Positions 1-8,340 of a stretch of DNA of 64,000 nt are shown one piece after another. Source of the stretch: Neomoorella carbonis (GTDB lineage Bacteria; Bacillota; DSM-521; Neomoorellales; Neomoorellaceae). Position 1 is the first letter of the stretch. Each line of letters starts with the position of its first letter. The stretch spans positions 1,674,001-1,738,000 of the forward strand of contig NZ_CP136420.1 in NCBI RefSeq assembly GCF_045278715.1, in the 5' to 3' direction. Under the pieces are notes generated by a model. That model worked only from the letters and a program-made list of their open reading frames with translations. It did not search any database and was not told the origin of the DNA. The position numbers and the translations under genes were made by a program.

Positions 1-933
1 GACGGCAGGCAAATCAACCGGCAGGCCTGCCCGCTGCAGCAACCGCACCAGGCGGCCGACTTCCGCTTCGCTAAACATTCCCCGCCGCACGGCCAGGCGG
101 GCGGCGGCGGCCATCCCCATGGCAACGGCCTCACCGTGGCGGTAGGCGGTAAAACCCGTCACGGCTTCCACGGCATGGCCGATAGTGTGGCCAAAATTTA
201 AAATGGCCCGCAAACCACTTTCCCGCTCATCCCGGGCAACTATTTCTGCTTTCAGGGCACAGGAGCGTAAAACGATGGTTTCCAGGATCCCCTCTTCTCC
301 ATTCAGGGCGCCTTCCAGGTGATCTTCCAGGTAGGTAAAAAAGCCGGCATCCATGATGACGCCATATTTGATGACTTCCGCGAGGCCGGCCCTGACTTCC
401 CGCGGCGGCAGGGTGGCCAGGGTGTCCAGATCGGCGATAACGGCCGCCGGCTGGTAAAAGGCACCGATGAGGTTCTTGCCCCGGGGATGGTTGACGGCCA
501 CCTTGCCCCCTACGCTGGCGTCGACCTGGGCCAGGAGGGTGGTGGGAATCTGGATAAAAGGAACCCCACGTAGCCAGGTGGCGGCGACAAACCCCGCTAC
601 ATCCCCGACCACGCCGCCGCCCAGAGCCATGATGGCTGCCCCGCGCTCGATACCGGCTGCCAGGGCAGCATCATATAGTTCAGCCGCAACTTTAAGGGTT
701 TTGGCCTCCTCCCCGTCGGGAACCAGGGCGAGATGCGGCTGAAAACCGGCTGCTTTGAGGCTTTGCTCCAGGGTGGGCCAGTAATGGCCAGCTACAATGG
801 CATTGCTTACCACCAGGCAGGGAGCGGCCAGGTCCAGGTTTTTTAACAAGGTTCCGGTTTGCTTTAACAGCCCGGAGCCACATATAATTTTATAACTACG
901 TTCACCCAGGTCTACTTTAAGCTCGCCAGCCAT
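1..933 (-). CDS. aroB: 3-dehydroquinate synthase, 3' end outside the window
   Basis: Second step of the shikimate pathway: converts DAHP to 3-dehydroquinate in the cytoplasm, using NAD+ and a divalent metal. About 311 codons are present and open to the left edge; the family is usually near 360 residues, so roughly 50 C-terminal residues are missing. Readable family blocks include the glycine-rich MALGGGVVGD stretch, the nearby PTTLLAQVDASVGGK block and the metal-site HTIGHA motif. The ATG at 933 has an AGGAGG site 8-9 bases upstream. It overlaps the end of aroK by 22 bases, so it is the last visible gene of a translationally coupled aro operon. Confidence 0.95.
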   Translation of the reverse strand, partial: MAGELKVDLGERSYKIICGSGLLKQTGTLLKNLDLAAPCLVVSNAIVAGHYWPTLEQSLKAAGFQPHLALVPDGEEAKTLKVAAELYDAALAAGIERGAAIMALGGGVVGDVAGFVAATWLRGVPFIQIPTTLLAQVDASVGGKVAVNHPRGKNLIGAFYQPAAVIADLDTLATLPPREVRAGLAEVIKYGVIMDAGFFTYLEDHLEGALNGEEGILETIVLRSCALKAEIVARDERESGLRAILNFGHTIGHAVEAVTGFTAYRHGEAVAMGMAAAARLAVRRGMFSEAEVGRLVRLLQRAGLPVDLPAV

Positions 934-1433
934 GATTTTAAAGCCTCCTTTATTTCTCCGGCCACGGCGGCTGCGTTTTTGCCATCTGTCTCAACATAAA
1001 CGTCGGCAAAGGCATAATAAGGCTCGCGGTGCTTGAGGAGATTAGCCACCTCTTCCCGGCGCCGGCCCTGGAGGAGGGGGCGGTCCCCCTTCACCCCGGC
1101 GCGCTGCAGGGCCGTTTCCAGCCCTACCTGGAGCCAGATGACTTTGTTGCCTTCCCGCAGGCGCTGGACATTGACTCCGGAAAGGACGGCCCCCCCGCCG
1201 GTGGCGATAACCGTCCGCCGGGAGGCGGCCGCCCGGGCAACGGCCGCCTGCTCAAGTTCCCGGAAATATTGCTCTCCGTAGCGGGCAAAAATTGCTTTAA
1301 TAGACAAACCAGCATCCTCTTCGATCATGGCGTCGGTATCCAGAAAAGACCAGCCCAAGCTGGCGGCCAGGATCTTCCCTACTGTTGTTTTGCCGCTGCC
1401 CATAAAGCCAATTAAAACAATATTGTCCGGCAT
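912..1433 (-). CDS. aroK: Shikimate kinase
   Basis: Phosphorylates shikimate to shikimate-3-phosphate with ATP; cytoplasmic, shikimate pathway. The Walker A motif GFMGSGKTT lies at residues 9-17, followed by the shikimate-binding aspartate region (DTDAMIE) and the TGGGAVL block. I chose the ATG at 1433 because it gives the normal family N-terminus (MPDNIVLIGF) and about 173 residues; an AGAGGAAG site lies upstream. The frame is open to an ATG at 1505, which would add 24 residues containing PGSEQNN, a segment also seen upstream of aroC. The gene sits between aroC and aroB in the same operon. Confidence 0.93.
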   Translation of the reverse strand: MPDNIVLIGFMGSGKTTVGKILAASLGWSFLDTDAMIEEDAGLSIKAIFARYGEQYFRELEQAAVARAAASRRTVIATGGGAVLSGVNVQRLREGNKVIWLQVGLETALQRAGVKGDRPLLQGRRREEVANLLKHREPYYAFADVYVETDGKNAAAVAGEIKEALKSWLASLK

Positions 1434-1518
1434 CCGTCTTCGTCTTCCTCTTTCTCTATCTCGCTCAAGGGTGGCATTGTTTTGTTCGCTCCCCGGCAGG
1501 ATCATAGACCCTTACATG

Positions 1519-2670
1519 TTAAATACCGCTTAAATACTCCCGGTAAGCCGCCATTCGCTCCTTAATTTCCGGTAAATAATCGCCGCCAAATTTCTCCATT
1601 ACTGCCCCGGCCAGTACCCAGGCCACCGCCGCCCAGGCAACGACCGCTGCCGCCGGGACGGCGCAGACGTCAGAACGTTCCACAGCAGCAGTAACAGGTT
1701 TTTTTGTCAGGAAATCAACGCTGGGCAGGGGCTGCATAAGGGTAGGAATGGGTTTCATGGCCGCCCGCAGGACAAGGGTTTCTCCATTGGTCATGCCGCC
1801 TTCCAGGCCGCCGGCGCGGTTGGTGGGATGGTAAAAGCCCTGTCCTTCCCGGTAGGCGATGGCATCATGGGCCAGGCTTCCCGGAATACTTGCGAGCTCA
1901 AAACCGGCGCCGATTTCTACCCCTTTGATGGCTGGGATGCTCATTAAAGCCTGGGCCAGGCGCCCGTCCAGGCGCCGGTCCCAGTGAACATGGCTGCCCA
2001 GCCCGGCGGGAACCCCGGTTGCCAGGACTTCCACCACCCCTCCCAGGGTATCCCCCTTTTGCCGGGCTTCTTCTATAACGGCTACCATGGCCCGGCTGGC
2101 TTCCGGGTCGGCACAGTAGACGGGCGACTCCCATGCCTGCCGGGCGGCACTCAATTCTACCGCCCCTTTGACTGCAACCGGTCCAATCCGGACCACATGG
2201 GCCGCCAGTTCAATCCCCAGTTCTTTGAGCAAGGCAGCAGCCGCAGCCCCGGCCGCCACCCTGGCAGCCGTTTCCCGGGCACTGGCCCGTTCCAGGATAT
2301 TGCGCATGTCTGCCTGGTGGTACTTCAAGCATCCCGCCAGGTCGGCATGTCCCGGCCGCGGGCGGGTGACTACCCGCTCGGCCCGGGCCTCCGGGCCCGG
2401 AGCCATAATCTCCTGCCAGTTGGCCCAGTCCCGGTTGGCTATAAAAAGGGCAACAGGGCTGCCCAAGGTATAGCCGCCTCTCACCCCTGCCAGGATCTCC
2501 ACCCGGTCCCGTTCAATGCTCATGCGCCCGCCGCGGCCGTAACCGCCCTGGCGGCGGGCCAGCCAGGTATTTATCTCTTCAGCCGTCAGGGGCACCCCGG
2601 CCGGCAGCCCCTCTACAATCACACTTAAACCCCGCCCGTGGGATTCCCCCGCGGTAAGATAACGCAGCAA
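1519..2670 (-). CDS. aroC: Chorismate synthase
   Basis: Last step of the shikimate pathway: turns EPSP into chorismate using reduced FMN. The 383 residues match the usual family length of about 360-390. The N-terminus has the family signature LRYLTAGESHG, and the RPGHADLAG and RASARETAARVA blocks are clear. The start is read as TTG at 2670 with an AGGAGA site just upstream; no ATG gives the conserved N-terminus. It follows a short ORF after aroE and is followed after 85 bases by aroK, consistent with one aro transcription unit. Confidence 0.95.
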   Translation of the reverse strand: MLRYLTAGESHGRGLSVIVEGLPAGVPLTAEEINTWLARRQGGYGRGGRMSIERDRVEILAGVRGGYTLGSPVALFIANRDWANWQEIMAPGPEARAERVVTRPRPGHADLAGCLKYHQADMRNILERASARETAARVAAGAAAAALLKELGIELAAHVVRIGPVAVKGAVELSAARQAWESPVYCADPEASRAMVAVIEEARQKGDTLGGVVEVLATGVPAGLGSHVHWDRRLDGRLAQALMSIPAIKGVEIGAGFELASIPGSLAHDAIAYREGQGFYHPTNRAGGLEGGMTNGETLVLRAAMKPIPTLMQPLPSVDFLTKKPVTAAVERSDVCAVPAAAVVAWAAVAWVLAGAVMEKFGGDYLPEIKERMAAYREYLSGI

Positions 2671-2691
2671 AGTATCTCCTGCCTCTCCTAA

Positions 2692-2838
2692 TTATCCAAC
2701 CTTCCGCCAGAACTCCAGGCTGGTATTGTCTTGCTCGCTCCCTGGTCCGCGCGGATCAACCCACGTCTCAGCCCCGGGCTGCTTTACCGCTCGGACCAAG
2801 TAGCTCGCTCTAAACAAATGCCGGCCTGTTTTTTTCAT
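2692..2838 (-). CDS. Short ORF of 48 codons between aroE and aroC, function unknown
   Basis: The ATG at 2838 overlaps the aroE stop codon (ATGA) and the frame runs 48 codons to a TAA shortly before the aroC ribosome binding site. The predicted peptide is basic at its N-terminus and contains PGSEQDN near its end. I do not recognise a family. A similar PGSEQNN segment is encoded just upstream of the aroK ATG, so the DNA may be a repeated intergenic element rather than a gene. It could also be a coupling peptide or the remnant of a larger gene. Translation is suggested only by the overlap with aroE. Confidence 0.3.
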   Translation of the reverse strand: MKKTGRHLFRASYLVRAVKQPGAETWVDPRGPGSEQDNTSLEFWRKVG

Positions 2839-3725
2839 CCTTCTGATGGTGCCTGTTTAGCGTTATGAGAATCTTGTATTGCTTTCCGGAGGGCTTCTCC
2901 CATGACCTCCACCGGTGCCGGCTTCCCCGTCCACAGGGTAAAGGCCGCGGCCCCCTGGTACAGGAGCATCCCCAAACCGGATATAACCCGGCAACCCCGC
3001 TGCCTGGCATCCCGCAGGAACCTGGTTTCCAGGGGATTGTAGACCAGGTCGTAGACCCATTGCCCGGCGTGGAGCCAGGCCGCCGGCAGGGGTACGGCTC
3101 CCACCATGGGGGCCATGCCGGCACTGGTGGCATTTACCACCAGGTCGGCCCCTCCTAGCCTAGGGCGCAGCTCTTCTTCTTGCAGGGTACAAGCCCTAAC
3201 GGGAACCCCCAAACCGGTCAGAGCGGCTGCCAGGTGTCCGGCCCGCTCCAATGTGCGGTTGGCAATGGTCAGCCCGGTACAACCCGCCCCGGCCAGGGCA
3301 AAGGCCACCGCCCTGGCCGCCCCCCCGGCCCCGAGGATGACCGCTTTCTTGCCAGCCGGGTCAAAACCTGCTTCCTGGAGGGAACGCAAAAAACCGCTGG
3401 CGTCAGTATTGTAGCCGGTGAGGCGCCCGCCTTCATTGACTATAGTATTCACGGCTCCAATCCGGGCCGCTGTGGGTTCAACTGCATCCAGGTATTTAAT
3501 AACTGCTTCTTTATGGGGTACCGTAACATTGGCGCCCAGGAACCCCAGGGCTTTAAGCCCGGCCATGGCAGCCGGCATGTCGGAAGGAGTAACGGCAAAG
3601 GCCAGGTACACCAAGTCCAGCCCGGCGGCGGCAAAGGCCGCATTTTGCATTAAAGGCGATAAAGAATGTTCTACAGGATAACCCAGAAGGGCTACCAGAC
3701 GCGTTGAAGCTTTTACCTGTAACAT
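2835..3725 (-). CDS. aroE: Shikimate dehydrogenase
   Basis: Reduces 3-dehydroshikimate to shikimate with NADPH. The 296 residues include the N-terminal substrate-binding block (GYPVEHSLSPLMQNAAF), the catalytic lysine region NVTVPHKEA, the NTDASGF block and the nucleotide-binding GAGGAARAV glycine motif near the middle. The ATG at 3725 lies 49 bases after the yqeG stop codon with a G-rich site upstream. It begins the run aroE-aroC-aroK-aroB and probably shares the promoter in front of yqeG. Confidence 0.95.
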   Translation of the reverse strand: MLQVKASTRLVALLGYPVEHSLSPLMQNAAFAAAGLDLVYLAFAVTPSDMPAAMAGLKALGFLGANVTVPHKEAVIKYLDAVEPTAARIGAVNTIVNEGGRLTGYNTDASGFLRSLQEAGFDPAGKKAVILGAGGAARAVAFALAGAGCTGLTIANRTLERAGHLAAALTGLGVPVRACTLQEEELRPRLGGADLVVNATSAGMAPMVGAVPLPAAWLHAGQWVYDLVYNPLETRFLRDARQRGCRVISGLGMLLYQGAAAFTLWTGKPAPVEVMGEALRKAIQDSHNAKQAPSEG

Positions 3726-3774
3726 GGCCTGCCCCGCTATTTCTTTTAATAATCGGGATATTTAAAACTAGTTT

Positions 3775-4284
3775 TTATAAGTCCTTTAAATCGCTGATCA
3801 CAAGGTGTTTAGTTATCAATTTTTCTAACTGGCGCATCAGCCTGGTGCCAAAGAACTCGCGCTTATTTATGGGCATCACCAGGATCGTAAACAGCCCCAG
3901 GCGGTTTCCCCCCAGCACATCGGTAAAAACCTGGTCGCCGATGACGGCAGTATTACCAACTGCCGTTTCCATGACGGCCATGGCCTGGTAAAAGGCCCGC
4001 CGCCGGGGTTTACCGGCCCTGGATATTCCCGGGATACCCAGGTAAGCAGCTATTTTTTGCACCCGTTCATCCCGGTTGTTGGAAACGAGGCAAGCCCGCA
4101 AGCCCTGCTTCTTTAATTCCGTAAACCACTGGTATACTTCCCGGTCCAGGGTCGCCCGTCCCCATTCGGTCACCGTATTATCTAGGTCAATAATCAAGCC
4201 GCGGATGCCCCGGGCCTTTAAAGCTGCCAGGGGTATATCTCGCAGGGAGCGTACGTAGAGGTCAGGTTGCAGCAGCTCGAGCAT
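3775..4284 (-). CDS. yqeG: YqeG-family HAD phosphatase
   Basis: Member of the YqeG subfamily (IIIA) of HAD phosphatases, 169 residues. The nucleophile motif DLDNTVTEW is at about residues 33-41, followed by motif II (SNN) and a C-terminal IGDQVFTDVLGGNR block with the metal-binding aspartates. The physiological substrate of the family is not firmly known. The ATG at 4284 has an AAGGAGTG site at ideal spacing. It is the first gene of the transcription unit that continues into aroE; a strong extended -10 element lies upstream at 4317-4322. Confidence 0.88.
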   Translation of the reverse strand: MLELLQPDLYVRSLRDIPLAALKARGIRGLIIDLDNTVTEWGRATLDREVYQWFTELKKQGLRACLVSNNRDERVQKIAAYLGIPGISRAGKPRRRAFYQAMAVMETAVGNTAVIGDQVFTDVLGGNRLGLFTILVMPINKREFFGTRLMRQLEKLITKHLVISDLKDL

Positions 4285-4316
4285 GTTTCACTCCTTAGGT
4301 TAGGCACTTACAGGTT

Positions 4317-4322
4317 ATTATA
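4317..4322 (-). promoter_or_regulatory. Extended -10 promoter for yqeG-aro operon
   Basis: On the minus strand a TATAAT hexamer is preceded by TGG, making a TGnTATAAT extended -10 box; transcription would start about 26 bases before the yqeG ATG. No convincing -35 was seen. The same TGTGGTATAAT string precedes the rlmI-like gene at 5649. Confidence 0.6.
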
Positions 4323-4333
4323 CCACAAATAAA

Positions 4334-4369
4334 CTGCCGGGAGAAACTTTATTCGATTTTCGCCGGCAG
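4334..4369 (-). terminator. Terminator after rlmI-like gene
   Basis: A 7-bp stem (CTGCCGG/CCGGCAG) with a 22-base loop is followed on the minus strand by TTTATTTG. It lies 16 bases after the rlmI-like stop codon. The long loop makes it only moderately convincing. Confidence 0.45.
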
Positions 4370-4384
4370 CGGTATTAGTTTAAA

Positions 4385-5578
4385 TCAAATTATCTCCAAT
4401 AGCAGGCATTTGAGGTAGCGCGACTCGTCGTAACCTAAAATCACCGGGTGATCAATGGCCTGGCCGCGCCTGGCCAGCAGGCGCAGGCGGCGCCGAGCAT
4501 CCATGGCTGCGCTCTGGATAACTTCTAAAAAGAGATCCTCGGGCATGTGGTAGGAACAGGAGCAAGTCACCAGAAAGCCGCCCGGGGATAAAAGCTTCAT
4601 CGCCCGCAAATTTATCTCTTTATAGCCGCGGATGGCCCCTTTCAGGGCCTTCCTGGCCTTAACAAATGCCGGGGGATCCAGGATTACTACATCAAACCTT
4701 TCTTTACGGCGTTCAAATTCCCGCAGGGCATCAAAAACATTTGCTTCCTCAAAAGAACATAGGTTACCAAAACCATTAAGGACAGCATTGCGCCGCGCCA
4801 TAGCTATGGCTTCTGGGGAGATATCCAGGCCCAGGACTTCCCGGGCGCCATAATGGGCGGCATGGACGCTGAACCCGCCGGTATGGCAGAAACAATCCAG
4901 CACCCGCGCTCCTTTGACAAGCGACTGCAGGGCGGCCCGGTTTTCCCTCTGGTCCAGGAAGTAACCCGTCTTCTGTCCCGCGGCCAGATCCACATAAAAT
5001 TTAAGGCCATTTTCTTGTATGATAACCTGCGGGTCAAAGGGCCCTTTCAGGAAACCTGACCGTAGCTCCAGGCCTTCCAGTTCCCGCACCGGCGCATCGT
5101 TGCGCTCATAGATACCCGCGGGCTGGAGTAGCTCATCCAGGATTTCTACTAAAGTTTCTTTAAAGCGCTCAATTCCTAACGCCAGGGTCTGGACTACCAG
5201 GTAGGGGCCAAATTTGTCGACAATTAACCCGGGCAGAAAGTCCGCCTCCCCAAAGACAACACGATAGGCGTCCGTTCCTGCACCGGCCAAAACCCTGCGG
5301 CGGTAATCCACGGCTGCTGTTAGACGCCGCCGCCAGAAAACTTTATCGATTTTTTCATCACGGTCGTTAGTTAAGATGCGGACAGTAATCATGGAGGCCG
5401 GGTTAATATACCCCCGGCCAATAAACCTGCCGCGGTGATCCTCTACGGCAACTATGTCTCCCGGTTCAAAGGTGCCATAGATGGTCTCAATCTCCGTCCG
5501 GTAAACCCATGGATGGCCTCCTTTAATCCGCCCCTCTTCGCCCCGCTTCAGCTGCACCCTTGCCATATTGAACATCAC
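4385..5578 (-). CDS. rlmI: PUA-domain class I SAM-dependent rRNA methyltransferase (RlmI/RlmCD type)
   Basis: Predicted to methylate a cytosine at carbon 5 in 23S rRNA with S-adenosylmethionine. The N-terminal PUA-like domain is clear (GHPWVYRTEIE), followed by a central region with DQRENR, then the methyltransferase fold with VLDCFCHTGGFSVHAA and VILDPPAF, and the catalytic cysteine block LVTCSCSYHM. Length (397) is normal. The start may be GTG 5578, ATG 5575 or ATG 5566; the last gives the commonest family N-terminus. The start codon overlaps the end of the recombinase frame coming from upstream, because the mobile element has inserted directly before the promoter of this gene. Confidence 0.9.
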   Translation of the reverse strand: MMFNMARVQLKRGEEGRIKGGHPWVYRTEIETIYGTFEPGDIVAVEDHRGRFIGRGYINPASMITVRILTNDRDEKIDKVFWRRRLTAAVDYRRRVLAGAGTDAYRVVFGEADFLPGLIVDKFGPYLVVQTLALGIERFKETLVEILDELLQPAGIYERNDAPVRELEGLELRSGFLKGPFDPQVIIQENGLKFYVDLAAGQKTGYFLDQRENRAALQSLVKGARVLDCFCHTGGFSVHAAHYGAREVLGLDISPEAIAMARRNAVLNGFGNLCSFEEANVFDALREFERRKERFDVVILDPPAFVKARKALKGAIRGYKEINLRAMKLLSPGGFLVTCSCSYHMPEDLFLEVIQSAAMDARRRLRLLARRGQAIDHPVILGYDESRYLKCLLLEII

Positions 5579-7368
5579 CAGTTTATTAGTTTACGCCTGC
5601 CGCCATTAATCTCATGCCAGGCTCCTGATGGCAGGCTGGCAAAATTATACCACATGAAACTGTTCATTACACGGGTCTCTGCAAATAAAAAACTGGCCAT
5701 CTTGCCAGGCCAGGGATAACTCTTGAGGTTCACTTGCTGCACCCTTCGGCAGACAGCTCCTTCAAAAGTTTCTGGATGGCCTTTTTCTCGATGTGTGCAA
5801 GTTAAAACACTACTGCAAGGGGGTTCTTTTAAGTTCTTCTGTGGGGTTAATACTGTAAGTTCTTCGCAATGATCCGGGAGATTTTTGCCCGGCCCGGTAA
5901 AGGGAAGGTTAAAGTACCCTTCTATTTCCAGGCTGCCGTCAGCATATATTTTTACCCTCTGCACCAGCTCGCGGGTAATATTCTGCTTTTGAAAAAAGTT
6001 TAGTTCATCCACCGACCGTGCCAGGTTTTCAGCGTACTGGCGCAGGAATTCTACGCCTTTTTGCACCTGTTCCTGGGCGTTAATTACGGCTTCAAGCCTC
6101 TTGATATCTTCTTCTATTCTTACTAGCTCTCCTTCTTGTTCCGCCCGGTAACGCTTGTAGTCTTCTTCGGGCAACGCCTCCAGGATAAAATAAGCCCGGT
6201 CAATCCGCTCGATCACCCGTTGCACCTGCTCTAGTCTCTTCCGCGCTTCCTCCAGGCGCCTCCGGGGTATGCTGGCTGTTTCAAGCTTCTCGCTGGTAAT
6301 ATACTGGTAAAAAAGCTCCGGGTTCTTAATTATGGAAGCTATAGTATCCCATACTGTCTTATCTATTTCTTCCGTCCGCCAGGGTGGAAGCCCGCACCTG
6401 CCTACCCGGCCCTGGTCGTCAAACTTGGTAGGGTAACGCCCGGGGCAGGTATAATAGCTATATTTCGCCCTCTGGGGATTGTTATGGGTAACGACCGTAA
6501 GCCTCCTCCCGCACTCCCCGCATACCAGCAGGCGCTGCAGTAAGAATCTTCTCCTGGTAGTCTTAGGGTTAAAACGCTTGGACCTGACAAGCATCTCCTG
6601 GGCTCTCATAAAGGTTTCCTGGTCAATTATGGCCGGCACAAGGACCGGTTTCCAATCAGGCTGCTCATCCTTGCGCCTTAACCGGCCGGTATATACGGGA
6701 TTTTTCAGCATCCGCACCACCGATGAGTGGACCCAACCCTTGCCCCTGGGACCCTGGGGGTACACCTGGCCCAGCTTCTGGGTAATCTGCCAGGGGGTTA
6801 AGGGTTCCAGAGGATCCGTCAGCCACTCAAACATTTGCTTGACGATTTCGGCTTCCTGGGGATTAATTACCAGGGTATCCCCCTCGGCGTCCCAGTCGTA
6901 GCCAAAAGGCTTGGCGTAGCAGCGGATCTTGCCGCTGGCTGCTTTTTTGGCCTTGCCCCTCTGGGTACGCTCCTTGATGAGCGCGTGCTCGAATTCGGCA
7001 AAGGCCCCCCGCATCTGCAAAAAGAGCATCCCCTGGGGTGTCTTTTGCCAGTCAAAGTTAACAAACTCCAACCTTACCCCTGCCTTATCAAATTCCCGGC
7101 AAAGAATGAGCAAATCTGTAAGGTTGCGGGAAAGCCTGTCGGGGTCATATACAACTACAAGGTCCACTTTCCCGGCAGCTACGAGCTGCCTCACATAATC
7201 CAAGCTAGGGCGGTTCAATTCCGTCCCGGTGTAAGCGTCTTCAACAACTTCGACTTCTAAAGCCCCTAAAGCCCTGGCCTTCTTCTCGCAGAGTTCTTTC
7301 TGGGTGGCCAGGGAAAAACCGAGAGCCTGGTCCTGGGTGCTTACCCTAGCATATATCACGGCTTTCAT
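5575..7368 (-). CDS. Large serine recombinase (ICE integrase)
   Basis: Site-specific recombinase expected to integrate and excise the element. The resolvase domain occupies about residues 1-150 with catalytic Ser10 (YARVSTQD) and the YDPDRLSRN block. It is followed by a recombinase domain, a zinc ribbon (CGECG with CPGRY and GRCG) and a coiled coil near residues 370-460. The ATG at 7368 has a GGGGAAG site and overlaps the small gene upstream. The last 60-90 codons look unlike the family and run through the rlmI promoter into the rlmI start codon. I infer that the frame crosses the attachment junction, so the C-terminus is supplied by host DNA. Family and N-terminus certain; true end uncertain. 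Confidence 0.9.
   Translation of the reverse strand: MKAVIYARVSTQDQALGFSLATQKELCEKKARALGALEVEVVEDAYTGTELNRPSLDYVRQLVAAGKVDLVVVYDPDRLSRNLTDLLILCREFDKAGVRLEFVNFDWQKTPQGMLFLQMRGAFAEFEHALIKERTQRGKAKKAASGKIRCYAKPFGYDWDAEGDTLVINPQEAEIVKQMFEWLTDPLEPLTPWQITQKLGQVYPQGPRGKGWVHSSVVRMLKNPVYTGRLRRKDEQPDWKPVLVPAIIDQETFMRAQEMLVRSKRFNPKTTRRRFLLQRLLVCGECGRRLTVVTHNNPQRAKYSYYTCPGRYPTKFDDQGRVGRCGLPPWRTEEIDKTVWDTIASIIKNPELFYQYITSEKLETASIPRRRLEEARKRLEQVQRVIERIDRAYFILEALPEEDYKRYRAEQEGELVRIEEDIKRLEAVINAQEQVQKGVEFLRQYAENLARSVDELNFFQKQNITRELVQRVKIYADGSLEIEGYFNLPFTGPGKNLPDHCEELTVLTPQKNLKEPPCSSVLTCTHREKGHPETFEGAVCRRVQQVNLKSYPWPGKMASFLFAETRVMNSFMWYNFASLPSGAWHEINGGRRKLINW
5644..5649 (-). promoter_or_regulatory. Extended -10 promoter of the rlmI-like gene
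   Basis: TGTGGTATAAT on the minus strand, identical to the element before yqeG. It lies about 66 bases before the rlmI start and inside the apparent 3' extension of the recombinase frame, which suggests that this DNA is host chromosome and that the element ends to its right. Confidence 0.6.
5670..5870. other. Probable left attachment junction of the ICE
   Basis: The chromosome/element boundary should lie between the intact rlmI promoter (to 5670) and the last recognisable recombinase-family sequence (near 5900). No core repeat can be named because the other end of the element was not found in the window. Confidence 0.4.
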
Positions 7369-7549
7369 CTTTCTTCTTCCCCGTAGCAGGATTCATGTTT
7401 ATTTCCTTCAACATCTCTTGCGGGTTTTCCTGCCTGTCAGGGCAGGCCTGGCGTATAATATCAACCACCCGGGCATAGGCCCTTCTATGTTCGGAAACAT
7501 TCCCCACGGGAATAACCCTTATCCTGGGTACAGGCCGCCCCATTTGCAT
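7346..7549 (-). CDS. Small protein coupled to the recombinase, function unknown
   Basis: Encodes 67 residues from the ATG at 7549, which has a GGGGGAG site 5-6 bases upstream; an earlier in-frame ATG at 7603 has no good site. The peptide begins MQMGRPVPRIRVIPVGNV and has a mixed-charge C-terminus. I do not recognise a family. The 3' end overlaps the recombinase start by 23 bases, so the two are probably co-translated, and a role in integration or excision is possible by position only. Confidence 0.55.
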   Translation of the reverse strand: MQMGRPVPRIRVIPVGNVSEHRRAYARVVDIIRQACPDRQENPQEMLKEINMNPATGKKKDESRDIC

Positions 7550-7640
7550 AAGCACTCCCCCTTTCCCTATGAAAATATGCGCAACGGCTTGTTCGCCCGG
7601 CATGTCCTGAAAAACAAAAAACCGGGTATAACCCGGTATT

Positions 7641-8144
7641 TTATGGAAGGATAGGTTTTTTTCCGCCGCCCTTGCCCTTCTTGAAACCCGCGGCTATAGG
7701 GATATTGCCTGTAGCTGATATTTTTAACGGCAGGTCCGCCGGCCGTCTGGTAGGGTCTAGGTTGCATATGTATTTATTGCGGCTACCGTCCAGTTCATAG
7801 GCGCTCCCTGCCCACTTCAGCCAATCCCCGCCGCCCACCTGCACCCTCCTGGCCGACATCTCGGCAGCATTGATGGCCTGCTGGTACTGCAGCCAGGCCA
7901 TGATGGCGGCCTCTTCTTCGTTGTACGCTACTCCTACCTTCCCATGCCCCCCTACCTTCCTGTTAGCCGGCAAGCCTAAGCGCTTACGCGCTTTAGCCAC
8001 TGTTGTCCGCTCCATCCCTATTTCCGCCGCTATTTCACCGTCCGTCATTCCTCTGGCATGAAGTTCTTTGAGTTTTTCGAGGTCTATCACCCGCGGTCGG
8101 CCGCCGGGGTTTTTCACATTTCCCGATGGGCGCACTACCACCAT
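7641..8144 (-). CDS. Helix-turn-helix DNA-binding protein, copy 1
   Basis: A GRPR segment is followed by a resolvase-type HTH (LHARGMTDGEIAAEIGMERTT) near residues 18-45, then a region of unknown fold and a basic glycine-rich tail (KGKGGGKK). The ATG at 8144 has a GGAGGAG site; a TTG at 8162 is less likely. A nearly identical gene lies at 10076-10600. Much of the coding DNA (7794-8131) appears identical to the second copy, pointing to recent duplication. Likely a regulator or structural DNA-binding protein of the element; target unknown. Confidence 0.7.
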   Translation of the reverse strand: MVVVRPSGNVKNPGGRPRVIDLEKLKELHARGMTDGEIAAEIGMERTTVAKARKRLGLPANRKVGGHGKVGVAYNEEEAAIMAWLQYQQAINAAEMSARRVQVGGGDWLKWAGSAYELDGSRNKYICNLDPTRRPADLPLKISATGNIPIAAGFKKGKGGGKKPILP

Positions 8145-8175
8145 ATATTGCTCCTCCGGCAATTTAATCCTCTCC
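7655..8175 (-). repeat. Direct repeat, copy 1 (HTH gene)
   Basis: About 520 bp repeated at 10112-10632 in the same orientation. The inner 338 bp (7794-8131 against 10250-10587) look identical by eye; the flanks have diverged. The pair encloses the first repressor/protease module. Confidence 0.85.
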
Positions 8176-8340
8176 CTGGATATATTTTTATGCTTTTAGG
8201 CAAATTACCCAGAGGTCAGTTGACTGTTGCCTCCACTTATTTCTCCTCCCTGAAGCTTATTGCTCATGGAAGGTTTTGGTATGTTGATGGCGAATATAGA
8301 ATCGTTAAACGGCTTTATTACTCTACCGCTTTCGTTTTTT

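Noticed and set aside
1440..2760. Possible T-box leaders before aroK and aroC because AGGGTGGCATTG-like strings are visible
   Set aside because: The T-box-like string is on the plus strand while the genes are on the minus strand, and no stem I or terminator pair was found.
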